A program made the position numbers and the translations under genes. A stretch of 64,000 bases of DNA from Zhengitettix transpicula (taxonomy: Eukaryota > Arthropoda > Insecta > Orthoptera > Tetrigidae). Of the stretch, positions 19,101 through 29,281 are shown in pieces (positions within the stretch are counted from its first letter, which is position 1; each line of letters opens with the position of its first letter). Location: the NCBI GenBank assembly GCA_037074705.1, contig CM073590.1, forward strand, positions 242,413,601-242,477,600, given 5' to 3'. The notes beneath the pieces were generated by a model that was given only the letters and a program-made list of their open reading frames with translations, had not been told where the DNA came from and did not search any database.

Positions 19101-21906
19101 GTTCTGGGATACCCCGCCGTTAAAATTACAGCGACTCCAACTCTCAATTTTGGATACGTCAGCCGCTCTGTATCTCATTAATTTGTCAATCTCATTTACC
19201 TCATTTCCTGCGAGTTGCAGACGTGTCTCACCTCCGCACAGTGTTTGTTTCCTGTTCGAATGGATCACGTGTACAATATTTCGTCGCATATGATTCACGG
19301 ATGTAGCGCTGTATGCGGAACATACAAACACTATATTTGGTATATTACACTATCGGGGTACCTCGTGTTGCTTAGCTTCTCATAGCGGCGGGGTATCCCA
19401 GAACCTTACCTCGGCACGGACCTCCTTAGGCAGCGACATCCATAACCACGGATTTGACTACAATTTCGGTTTTAATTGAGTTATTTTTATGTAGCGTACC
19501 ACTAACCCCTTTCCCATGCTGTAAGGGGTTGATATCGTACTCAGAAAACATTGGTAGAAACACTTTCAATTTCTTTGACACCAAAAAATATTTACCTACG
19601 AAAATATCGGCCCTGAAAACGTATGGGAATATATCTCAACATTTATTATCTTGTCTTTTAGACGATCTTACACTCATCCCTTTAACCTGTCATTGTTTTA
19701 ATGGTAAAATTTCCTTGCCTTTTTTCTCTTTTAATTTCTCACGTATCTACCCCAAGGTAATGGAATATTAGAATAATCTAAGTAAAAATATCTTAAACAT
19801 CAGCCATGCATCTGCAGGAAAATTGTTTCGCTCTATAGTCCCTGGGTCTTTTCACGTGCGTGTGGAACGCTAAATGGTTAAATTAAATGTATAGATTAAT
19901 TTTAATATAAAAAATGTAGACGCCCGCTATAAGCACAAATACAATTATATAATACATATTCTTAGTTGACTTAATGATGGTTGTTTCAGAATATGAAATG
20001 TGTGATTCTACGGTTGCGGAAAACATTGACATTAAGGTTAAAACTGGACATCAAGAAGGGCCTGGAGAAGGTGTCCCATAAGTGCCTCCAACAGCTGCTG
20101 CCTCTCTGTTCGCAGGTTTATGCCAACTGTACCCTGGCCTTTCAAGAACGGATAGGGAAATTGCTGGACAGGTACATTGAAGACGCGAACGAAGTTCAAC
20201 GGGTTGTTGCTTTAACACCTATAGGAATTATAGAACCGTTCGTGGATATGAACGTGCGTTTGCTGGCGACACCGTACAGGAATGCTTACAGTTTCTTATC
20301 GTTAATATCGTATTACGTTTCTTCCGTAACGTCCATCGAACCCTTTACGATTCATAACCTAATACTTACTAGGAGTAAAGAGGACGTTCAAAGAAAATTC
20401 TTCAAGGACGCAAGCAGCATCCACTCACAAAAAGAGTTGTCTTGGGGGATTGTCGGGTCCAACGCGGGCAGCGTGGATAATCCTTGTTCCAACTACAAAA
20501 CCAGCTACCCTCGCGACACAGAAGAGTATTCACGTTTCCTTCACATCTGCTACAGTGTGAATGTGTATGAAGCAAACTTCGATCTTATGCGTTGTGCCTA
20601 CAGAAATGTAACTTCGACACCGTTGACTTGGTCCACGGCTCCTTCTCTATACTTCAATTCTCAGTGTCTTTGTCTCGCGTTCAACGGCAGCGACTGTGGT
20701 GTAAAGGAACAAAAAGATGTCGATCAACGTCTGTATTGTCTATCCATCCTACTCAGAGACTTCCAGCGGCATATATCATACAGACCAGCCTTAACGTATC
20801 TTGACTACGCTTTTAAAACTCGTGTTCCTGTCTGTCAATTTATTAAAGTCCTCCTAATTTGTTTTAAAAGTGAATGCGCAAACTCCGAATTCTTCATAAA
20901 CCTTCATTTTATCCTACCGATGAAGTGTTATTTCAAGGATCTTGTGAACAAGCGACTCAAATGTTCCGACACTCCACTAGTAAACACATACAACGTCACT
21001 GAACTATGTGCCCTTCAGTACTTCATGGAGTATGTTGTCTGTAACCAGGACGCCGACGCCGACGCCGACGTCCGTGTGTCTTACTACAGCGTCGGAGATT
21101 CTGCACCGGTCTTGTCTCTCACTTACCTCGATGTTGTGGTGCGTGTCCTCACTTTGGTCACGTACCTGGCCTGCCCGCAACTTCGCAACCTTCCAGGGAA
21201 GCTGCTGATAGGCTACCAGGTGACGGCGCTCCTGAGACTCCTCGTGGTGCGGGCGAGTCTCGCGGACATGGCGTTGGCGGTGCGCCTCGACGTGGCCATG
21301 GACCTGTCCTCCACGTTGTGGCTTACCTCCTATTTGCACTTCCTCACGACTTCCCTCGAGGATTTGCGTCTTCCTGACTCTCTGAGCCGTGCTGAAGCCC
21401 GTAGGGTGCTTCTCCTGTACCTGGTGTTCGGATGGGCCTTGCCGGCGGCCTCGTCCGCGGCTTTCTTCTGGATGGATGAGGCCATTCACAGTCGCGTGCA
21501 GCTCGGTCAACTATCCTTTGTTTTGTGCAACTACGTTGCTCTCTTGGGCAACCTCTACATGTTCTTCAAAATCTGTCACTTCTACTACGACGTCAAGAGC
21601 AACGCCTTTCGCCTTCAGTTAGGCGTCACGGCGCGCAATGTCTTCGCTGGTCTGTTGAACTTTGCGTTGAAGACGTCGGTGCTTTCAGGGGCGGGGATTA
21701 TCTTCCGTCTCATCTTCACGCAGATCCAAGGCCTGGAGCACCTGCTGGGCTACTACCACGCCCTGGGCACGCTCCAGGGGCTGCTGCTGTTCGTCCTGTT
21801 TGGTTGCAATCAAGAAGCTCGAGTCTTCTGGCAGCACGTCGTCACCTCAACTATTGATCGTTGTGCTCGTCGTCAAAATAATTCGGCTGAGGGTAACAGA
21901 GGTTGA
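16087..21906 (+). CDS. Unit C: complete Methuselah-like GPCR gene
   Basis: Gene span. Coding exons are 16087-16161, 17508-17621, 18781-18936 and 19990-21906, joined in phase 0 to give 753 residues. As in unit B, exon 2 (16783-16867) has lost its acceptor and exon 3 ends at CAG/GTAGGA, so B and C form a subgroup. The normal TAG stop is changed to GAG, adding five residues (EGNRG) before TGA. The acidic run before span 1 is two residues longer than in other units. Intron 4 holds Helitron-related sequence and a 48-base perfect inverted repeat. There is no disabling lesion in the spliced frame. Function is inferred as a plasma-membrane receptor of unknown ligand. Confidence 0.72.
16783..16867 (+). 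pseudogene. Unit C exon 2 remnant
   Basis: 85 bases from ACAATGGAATACCC to AAGGC before GTGAGT. The reading frame is open, but the upstream pyrimidine tract and acceptor seen in D and F are deleted exactly as in unit B. Inclusion would in any case shift the frame into exon 3. Confidence 0.55.
17508..17621 (+). CDS. Unit C exon 3: variable ectodomain segment
   Basis: 38 codons, phase 0, acceptor TATGTTTCAG and donor CAG/GTAGGA. Starts LGDVIIDKYGRD and ends STPHYQ. The downstream donor of D-F is GGGAGT here. If not spliced at 17621 the frame would run on to TAG at 17703. Confidence 0.65.
18781..18936 (+). CDS. Unit C exon 4: conserved ectodomain segment
   Basis: 52 codons in phase 0 after an eight-T tract and AG, ending AAA/GTGAGT. 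Contains NVT, the SIYDDIN core and one Cys. Has KHC for the EHC of other units and DKP for ETP. Confidence 0.8.
19072..19119 (+). repeat. Left arm of 48-base perfect inverted repeat
   Basis: 48 bases from CTGCCTAAGG to ACCCCGCCG are the exact reverse complement of 19386-19433. In other units only the left position has a related sequence, so the left arm looks native. Confidence 0.9.
19386..19433 (-). repeat. Right arm of 48-base perfect inverted repeat
   Basis: Exact reverse complement of 19072-19119, 266 bases away. In units D and F the corresponding place reads CTCATAATTGAAGTCA(G/C)CGAC without this insert, so this arm was added in unit C. Confidence 0.9.
19990..21906 (+). CDS. Unit C exon 5: ectodomain plus 7TM domain
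   Basis: 638 codons plus TGA after a TTGTTTCAG acceptor. Same plan as unit B exon 5: long cysteine-rich ectodomain with NCT, NVT and NGS glycosylation sites, acidic run CNQDADADADVR, seven spans, short tail. Two substitutions in the otherwise invariant 87-base core of spans 2-3 make this the most diverged copy there. The normal stop is lost and the frame ends 15 bases later. Confidence 0.85.
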   Translation, partial: NMKCVILRLRKTLTLRLKLDIKKGLEKVSHKCLQQLLPLCSQVYANCTLAFQERIGKLLDRYIEDANEVQRVVALTPIGIIEPFVDMNVRLLATPYRNAYSFLSLISYYVSSVTSIEPFTIHNLILTRSKEDVQRKFFKDASSIHSQKELSWGIVGSNAGSVDNPCSNYKTSYPRDTEEYSRFLHICYSVNVYEANFDLMRCAYRNVTSTPLTWSTAPSLYFNSQCLCLAFNGSDCGVKEQKDVDQRLYCLSILLRDFQRHISYRPALTYLDYAFKTRVPVCQFIKVLLICFKSECANSEFFINLHFILPMKCYFKDLVNKRLKCSDTPLVNTYNVTELCALQYFMEYVVCNQDADADADVRVSYYSVGDSAPVLSLTYLDVVVRVLTLVTYLACPQLRNLPGKLLIGYQVTALLRLLVVRASLADMALAVRLDVAMDLSSTLWLTSYLHFLTTSLEDLRLPDSLSRAEARRVLLLYLVFGWALPAASSAAFFWMDEAIHSRVQLGQLSFVLCNYVALLGNLYMFFKICHFYYDVKSNAFRLQLGVTARNVFAGLLNFALKTSVLSGAGIIFRLIFTQIQGLEHLLGYYHALGTLQGLLLFVLFGCNQEARVFWQHVVTSTIDRCARRQNNSAEGNRG

Positions 21907-22007
21907 TAATGATTTTACTCATTGCAATTATGATTCAGTTATATTTATTGATCAATATCTTTTAGAAATAGGACAAGCCACTATATATAAGATTTTTTAA
22001 ATATAAT

Positions 22008-22013
22008 AATAAA
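22008..22013 (+). terminator. Poly(A) signal of unit C
   Basis: AATAAA 102 bases after the stop, followed by AT-rich sequence. Confidence 0.45.
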
Positions 22014-22788
22014 AAAATATTACAATTTGGATTTACTTTATTTTTGAACATCTTTATTTCTTTAAAAAATTCCAGAATTTACTGAACCTCATAACCTTAA
22101 ACCTGTTTACTGCATAATAATAATTATGTTTTGCAATTTTCAACAATAGAGTTACATCGAAAATAAAAATTTAAAACTTACAATAACAAATTGTATAAAA
22201 CAGTCTATTAACAAAACTAGAGAAATCTGACTGACTAATATTTACATAAAAGTTTACAGAACCAAGTTTTTACATACCATTTTATTTAGCGCTGGTCTGG
22301 AACCGTTAAAAGTTATTTTATTTTACAGAAAATCTTTAATTACAGGCCCTATTACTAATTATTATATCGTTTCACCACAAAACTCCCGCGTCTGTTCCTA
22401 CAACTGTTCTCAAACTTTACGTCCTCCTATTATTTTTAGATTGTTGAAAGGCCCCAAGGCAAGCTTTTCAAAACATTATCCTTTGAACTCTAAATTAAAC
22501 TCGTACTCCATGACCAACACACGTCATGCTCCCACAGTCCAATGATATTGGTACATATCAGGCATCGGGGCAGCTCTCGTGTCACACACTTCACTAATTA
22601 TTTTATCCTTTCTACAAATTATTTAAAGGACCTTAATCAAACAGTATCCCACATTTTACATAAGTCAGCTTATGCGACAGAATGCTCAACACAGCAGAGA
22701 CAAACCTCTGTTTATCTCCTAATATTTCACACAAACAGTAAATATTGTTGACAGCAAGGAAATTGGAATTACACTTTAGCAATTCTAA
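22014..22788. other. Spacer C-D, proximal part
   Basis: Ancestral spacer with ACTGAACCTCATAACC near 22080 and CATCGGGGCAGCTCTCGTG near 22563, both shared with D-E, E-F and F-G. No gene supported. Confidence 0.6.
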
Positions 22789-23067
22789 CAAACAGTCCTC
22801 ACGGTCTGACTGCCACATACAGTAACTTTTTCTCCTGATTAACGTGTATCAGACACTCAGACCTACCTTCACTGTCGCAGTCCGTATCGTCGCAGACTGA
22901 CTGTGCTTCCCTTCACCACTTTACAACATTACACAATGTCGTCAACAATACCCTCTGGAACCACCACATTGTTACACAACGCCGACTGTTGCCTACAATA
23001 AGCTGACAGTACAAATATTAAATAATTGATAAGATCCTTTCGTTACACATTAGTGATCACTACAAGG
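22789..23067. other. Conserved spacer block, copy 1 of 4
   Basis: A GC-richer block from AACAAACAGTCCTCACGG to TTGATAAGATCCTTTC that is nearly unchanged in spacers D-E, E-F and F-G while the flanking spacer has drifted and gained indels. Function unknown; candidates are an enhancer, a boundary element, a noncoding exon or an old transposon. Confidence 0.5.
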
Positions 23068-23714
23068 TAATTAAACCCCACTTTACGTATAATGACCATG
23101 ACATCAGTCTAAAAACATATATTAATAAATAATATTACACTCTGACTGGTGTGAGTCATCTGTTTAAAACATACGTGGAAATAGAAATTACCCAGAAATG
23201 CCATAACAATGTGTCTTCACAAACAAAATAATAAAAATGCAGAAAAAATATTATTTACCCTGACTGTTATTTAAAAACATCAGGACTCGTCAACTTAAAT
23301 GAATCCTTCCATCAAAGGACTAATTCTTACTATTATTTACAACGTGCATTACAGAGACAATTCTTATTACTGCTAATTTTAAACAGTTTTGTTCATGTTC
23401 TGTTTACAATTCCACACTTCATTTCCTTCTATCCTGTCACTCACAATATCTTAAATTCGTTTCTTAATTAACATAATTTTATAATATCAAAATGCTTCAC
23501 TGTATATTAATTTTGGATTCATTCCATCTGCGTATTTTATAAGGTTACAAATTTTATTGTTACACATCATGAAGATTATGGTTAAATCCGAAACCTTCCC
23601 CATCTGTCAAAAATTTAAAAATATTTTTTTTGTGGAAGGGAAAAAATGTAAAAGTGTTTTATTGGTGGAATTAACAGAGGGTGTAAAAATTAAATTAACA
23701 GCGTGCAAACATAT

Positions 23715-23952
23715 TGTAATGCAGAGTTTTGTTTTTATTCTTGTTGTCTCTAAAAGTAAAGATATTATGATATTGTTGGTATGGAGGATCTGTGAAGTGA
23801 CTGTGGAGGAGTATCTTTGGCGTTGTTATTAAAGAAGCTCGCCATTTATTGCTTAAAATGTAATATTATAAGGTTTAGAAACTGTCCAAATAAATAAATG
23901 TTAGAGTTGATTTTACGTTGATTGTCTTCATCAGTGGAATAAATTACTACAC
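23715..23952 (+). repeat. 5' LTR of a retrotransposon
   Basis: 238 bases, TGTAATGC to ATTACTACA, with ATAT on the left (23711-23714). Followed five bases later by a primer-binding site. Related to the solo LTR 9734-9985 and inserted at the same spacer position. Confidence 0.8.
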
Positions 23953-23957
23953 TAAAT

Positions 23958-23975
23958 GGCGCCCGAACAGAACGA
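23958..23975 (+). other. Primer-binding site, tRNA-Lys type
   Basis: Begins TGGCGCCCGAACAG, the first 14 bases of the well-known tRNA-Lys3 complementary primer site, directly after an LTR. It fixes the orientation (+) and class of the element. Confidence 0.8.
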
Positions 23976-24136
23976 CTTCAATTATGAGGTTTAGCAAAGG
24001 AATAATTTTTTTAAGTGTACGTCGAAAATTAATTACTTTAATCGGTGTATGTTGAGATTGATGCGTTGTTGGATTGGTCAACTCGTGTTTTGAGATGGAG
24101 TTATTTATAATATAGGATTTCTATGCTCAAGTAGCG

Positions 24137-25406
24137 ATGAGTTCGGACGGAAGAAGAGATGACTCCGTAGTGGAGGGACACTTTACCCCTAACATTGCAT
24201 TTAGCTCTCCAAATATGATTGAACATTCAGAGGTTAAATTAGATGGAGAAGACAAGATAAAGGAACAAGAGAAGACGAGTGGAAAAAACGATGATATCCT
24301 TCAAAGATTATATGAATTGATGCAGAACGTAAATAATAAATTGCAAGAAATGAGCAATCTAAGTGGAGAAATTAAGGAGGATTTATCAACAATTAGAGGA
24401 AGGGAAAATTAACGAGGTCGAGAGAAAAGTGGAGAGTATAAGAGATAATCAGCAGCATGAAATTCGAGAGCATGTATAGGAAGATGTAAGAAAAGTCGAG
24501 CAGAAGAATTTAAGTTTGGCAGAACCGTCGGAAAACATGAAGATGCTAAGTTTAATAAAACGCCTGAATTACTTGAAAAAATTGAAATTTCAAATTGCTC
24601 TTATAGAAAGTGCCAAGAAATTAAAAATAATTGTGCCAAGGAATGCAAAGAACATTCAAACTGTTCAGTGAATCAAAATACCACATTGTGGATAAGAAAG
24701 TCCTGAATATTAAATTGTTGAACAACAAAGGATTATTGTCGTGAAATGAAGAAGAATGCCTGATCAGAAACTAAAAAACTTTCATTTGTAAGCAGAATAA
24801 TAGAAGCTGAATCGTGTAAAATCTCATACAAATAAAAGCAGTCAAGATTTTAACAATAAATTCCAATTGACGTTCGAGGTAAATAATAAATCTGACACTT
24901 TTCAACTTTATGAACTTGAAGCCTAACTTTTCTGGTTTTCATGAGAATAAGAATTCACTTGTTTATATTAAGGAACTGAAGAACGTGACTGACGAAAAAA
25001 AACAGTTGAAAGTGTTTTAAAGGGATGCATAGAATCACACATACCTGAGGGTGTGGAGGGAAATAGTGAGCAGAAGAGTGTGGACAAGGAAAATGTTGTT
25101 TTCATCCAATTGGAAGTTAAAGATAAGTTTATTGAACGTGTATCTTGCAATGAAACGTTTAACAATGATTGTGTTAGCAATAATGATCATCATCAGATAG
25201 AAGCTCATGTACACAAATTTGATCCAGATGGATTGATATCAGACTTAATTTTGATTCTCAAACACAAGGCAAGATCTTGTAACAAAGATGTCCTGATAGT
25301 GAAGGATGATCAATCTTATGAAAAGTCAATATTTCAACAGCCAATAAGAATTATTAATCTTACAAGAATATCAGGAAATACAAATATATTTGGACACTTA
25401 TATTAA
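24137..25406 (+). pseudogene. Degenerate gag-like region of LTR retrotransposon
   Basis: An open frame from ATG at 24137 to TAA at 24410-24412 encodes a charged, coiled-coil-like peptide (LQRLYELMQNVNNKLQEM core). The coiled-coil pattern continues past the stop in another frame, which points to a frameshift. Further stops follow, and another open frame runs 25053-25406. No protease, reverse transcriptase or integrase motifs are seen and no second LTR exists, so the element is a 5' remnant cut off where unit D's upstream region begins at about 25439. Confidence 0.6.
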
Positions 25407-25438
25407 GAATATTAATGAAAAACATTAAAATAATTTAT

Positions 25439-25604
25439 TTTTCTACGACTACGGTAAAGCCTAACAGGAACTTCTTGCAGTGCCCGGAATTCCTGTTATT
25501 GTGGTGAAATATTGTAACTTCCTACCAAATGCGGTTGTTGAACGTGTTATCCGTAACCACCGCTCTGGAAGGACGGTAGAGAGTTTTTCTGGTAGTCAGC
25601 ATTC
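25439..25604 (+). promoter_or_regulatory. Truncated upstream region of unit D
   Basis: Only the proximal part of the conserved upstream region remains, from TTCTACGACTACGG onward. The distal part with the CTCACGTGG site is missing and is replaced by retrotransposon sequence. Confidence 0.5.
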
Positions 25605-25682
25605 ATGATGAAGCCCGTCTTGGTACTGCTTGCACTGGCCATGACGAGCGCTGCTGCGGCAGCTCAAGGAAAACCAAGAACG
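25605..25682 (+). pseudogene. Unit D exon 1 with broken donor
   Basis: Signal peptide exon with ATGATG start, 26 codons. The junction reads AACG/TTAAGT where other units have AACG/GTAAGT. A cryptic AAC/GTTAAG donor two bases upstream would shift the frame. Confidence 0.7.
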
Positions 25683-26370
25683 TTAAGTCCACGCGGCCAT
25701 CTCGTTCCTCAAGTAACAATTGCGGTCGTGTCCCATTTGCTGTCATTCTATACCCTGAGGACTTATATAAAATATCCATTTAATATATTTTAAAATATTT
25801 AGTATACGCAGCATTACAAGAAATATGGTGCCAAATAATCTATAATTTATTGACTGAAGGGTCTGAAGTGGTCAGTAGAACGCCCCAGTATAGAGACAAA
25901 GCTCATGAGACGCAGAGACAAACCAAATCCGACGAAGTCGCTAACACTTAGGACAATGTCCTGACCGTAGCAGTTTCTTACTCGTTAACGATAGAAACTT
26001 AGATGTAAAATTAATTTTCACTCGTGACATAGGTGTTACGATTCAAGAATGTCTTCTATACATGCAGATTTATTATTATTCAGAGTATTAGGGGACTCCA
26101 TTGTCTGGGAGTAGGAAGGTGAGCAAGAAAAAGACGGAAAAATGGCAACGAAAAGCAAAGGAAAGAAAACAAGTTATCTGTAAGAATGAGGCACATTAAA
26201 AAGTTGACGTGGAAGATAGTCTAAATAAAAGGATAAAAAAAGGTGTAGAGATTTACTCCAATGTTTCGAACAGCACGGAAAAATTCATCACGCTATCAAG
26301 CACCGTACACTCTTTAGACTATTTTTTTATAACTTTTCTCTCCCTTTCTTTCTCACCTTTCTACTCCCAG

Positions 26371-26455
26371 ACAATGGAATACACTAATTATGTAAAGAAT
26401 AATGTTACCTCACCATTGGCAAATAAAATACAGTTTGATATAAGACCACTAAGGC
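26371..26455 (+). other. Unit D exon 2, candidate cassette exon
   Basis: 85 bases between a strong acceptor (TTTCTACTCCCAG) and GTGAGT donor. The frame after exon 1 is open (TMEYTNYVKNNVTSPLAN). Length 85 is not a multiple of three, so inclusion before exon 3 would put a TGA in frame within three codons. It may be a poison exon or a relic. Confidence 0.4.
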
Positions 26456-26984
26456 GTGAGTACGGCCTTTCCTAATCCTCTGGTCCAGGACTACATTGTA
26501 CCTCGATGGACCGCAAGCTGAACGCCTCGCATGTAGACCTGCCCGCAATAGGACTACACCAAGCAATTCCTTCCCAGTCGCAGTCAGCAAACAGCCACAA
26601 TTCACCCTTCATTCAACGTACGTGATAAACCAGTCTCGCAATGTCTTCAACTTGCCATGAAATTACCTTGTTAATAGTTGATGTTCTCGTCCTTGGTTTA
26701 ACCTACAGCTTCGCTCCGTCGCTGGGTTGAAGTGTCAAGGATTCCAGGAGGCTTCATCTTTAAAATAATTGAGAGGGTCAGCGCCACTGTGGTCTAATCC
26801 TTTCCAACACACAATATTGTCATATTTTAATTATTGTAACAGTTATTAAGGCATTGCAGTCTAATAATCTGAAGAATAGTGTGATTTTTTTTAAAAAAAA
26901 TTAAATGTTATAGTCGTGCCCAAGTATACACTTAATTATTCAACTATTATATACTTTCTAATTCAGTTGCCTTTTATGTTGCAG

Positions 26985-27134
26985 TTGGGTGACGTTATCA
27001 TTCAAAGCTACGGACGAGACATACGCAACATAACACGAAATGCGTGGAATAAATTGTCTAATGATTTACGTATTTCGACGAGGAATTACAAGTTTGAAAC
27101 TTCCTCTGCGTCCTTACTGCCCCTTTCGGAGGAG
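26985..27134 (+). pseudogene. Unit D exon 3: variable segment
   Basis: 50 codons in phase 0, acceptor TGTTGCAG and donor GAG/GTGAGT. Starts LGDVIIQSYGRD, contains an N-I-T site and ends LLPLSEE. The exon itself is intact; it is listed as pseudogene only because the gene is. Confidence 0.65.
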
Positions 27135-28458
27135 GTGAGTCTATTATTAGGTAATTAGACATTCAAAAACAGAATTTACTGGGTTTGAAATGAGAATCCG
27201 TTATTCGCTTATTTTATGGTAAGTAAAAGAAAATTCATACCGCCTTAGACCACGTCGACAACTAACTTCAGTGTGATACGTCGGGTTCTTACAAACAGGA
27301 GTTCCTGTGCAGCCTCTGTGGCGTGGGCACTTGTCCATGGTTTTTCTTAGATTCAAATACATACGTTTTGATTTATTCTAGAGCAACTGCTAATAAATGA
27401 CACTCATTACAGACAAGGCGCAGTTAATTAATTCCAAATATTAAGGATTGTTCCTCAAAAACAGCCTTGGGTGAGAGAAGCAGGCGAATTTCCCTTACTT
27501 GCGCGTGACTTGTTTCCCGCGTGACGTCAGCGTTCAACGTCATCCTCCCTGACAGATTCGAGTCCGGATCCCTCGGTGACGGCAAAACAGCGAGGAAGAA
27601 AATACCAAGTTATCATTATATCCGTTTATCTGACGGCGATAACATGTGGGAATTTTTAGCAACATTTTTAAACCAACGTGAAACCCTGGGTCGAGTTGGT
27701 GTATTTTAAAAACTATATATTGCATTAGAAATCACGTTTTGGCAAGATAAATAACCATTGTGAATGAATATTAAGCCTCCGTTAGTCGCGTCCCCTAAAG
27801 TAAGGCGGTTAGTCGTGCAAGGTCCAGCGGACTTAAAAGTTTAAGTGATCCGTTGCTGATCACTTTTCTGAATCAATTATTATTACAGTCATTTAACATA
27901 CGGATTTTAAACACATATACACATTATTCATACACCAAATTTCCAGTCTGGTTTACCATTTCATTTAAAATATTTGTTAAAGAAAATCTGTTATCAAAAT
28001 GAATCTAATTTTCTAATACCGCAATATCACTGAAAATTAAAATCATAAAGTATAGAGACTCACTAACAGTAAAACGGAAACTTGTAGGAAAAAGCCACAC
28101 ATATAATCCACTTACGACAGTAAAATCTTAAGTATCAAAAGGTAAATAAGTATTACTAACACTGAATAATAATAGTAATAAAGAATTTCACGAAAAGGAT
28201 CAACGTACTCTTGTGGTCAAGACGAGAAGATCCAGACGGGAGTGGTCGCAGTGGGTCTACTCAACCGCAGATACGTGACTTCCTGACTCAAACGTCATTT
28301 TCCGAGAAACTACCGTTTATTTTGTAGTTTGGCCTTGGGAGAATATTTTGTAAGCACATTCGGTCTGAGATGTCATAAAAAACTTGATCGCGTCATCTGA
28401 CCTGGTTCCGGATATTACAAAGAAATTAAATATACATACATACATACATATATATATA

Positions 28459-29228
28459 GTGATAATTAAAAGGCCGAGCTACGGTAAAGTTGTCTTGGAA
28501 ATACAACTGTGGACAGACGAAAATTGCAGTCTGTAAGGGAACTACGAAAATATTCAATGTTAAACATTTAGGGTGCAGAGTCTAAATTAGTATATTGGCG
28601 ATTTAGACCACTTCTTCGACTTTGGAGCGCAGACAACCGCATCCAGCAGTTAATAACCTCCGGAACGAGCGAGTGATATTTCCTGACCGAGCTGTGAACC
28701 ATTTTGTCAGTCTAGAAGTGTTATTAGAATCAGTGTTGGAGAATATGGCCTGTATATAATGTGAGATGAGCCTAATTTCCGTGAGTACCAGAGAAAATAA
28801 GCTAAAATTTCATAGAATTAATATTTTTAAACTCATAACTAACGATATTATCGATTTCAAATTACGAATTCTGTTTAGAATTTATAGTTCATATTTTTTT
28901 TCATATGTTTTTTTTTCATTGTAAAAAATCTATTGATAGTCCATGATTGCTAGATAAATTTAAATTGTTAACAAGTATTTTTTTATTAAAGGCCCAGTAA
29001 ACGACCCGAGAAAGAGTAAATTTTATGTTCAATTTTGATAACTTTTGTAAATTTAATTGTTTTTGTGTGTTAATAAATTAATTTGTTTGTCTATTTAAAA
29101 ATATAGATTCTTACTAAAACATCCTATGATGTGAGGCTTATTTTCCTTTAAAATTATATAATTACTACAAATTGGGACCTAGAACGTGGAGAAAATTAAA
29201 TAAAATTATTGTAAAAGCCCAAATTACT

Positions 29229-29281
<53 letters not shown>

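Larger units (their letters stand above)
19040..19640 (-). mobile_element. Helitron-related pair in intron 4 of unit C
   Basis: In reverse complement, 19206-19330 matches the region after the TGTA repeat at 60846 (GTTCCGCATAC, CATCCGTG, GGAAACAAACACTGT). The part after about 19350 matches the 3' end and internal repeats of the same element. The family 3' end is badly worn here. Present at the same place in D, E and F, so the insertion is older than those duplications. Limits approximate. Confidence 0.5.

Noticed and set aside
23557..23832. Open frame overlapping the LTR at 23715
   Set aside because: Crosses the spacer-LTR border, so it cannot be an old gene; the related copy near 9600-9900 is not open.
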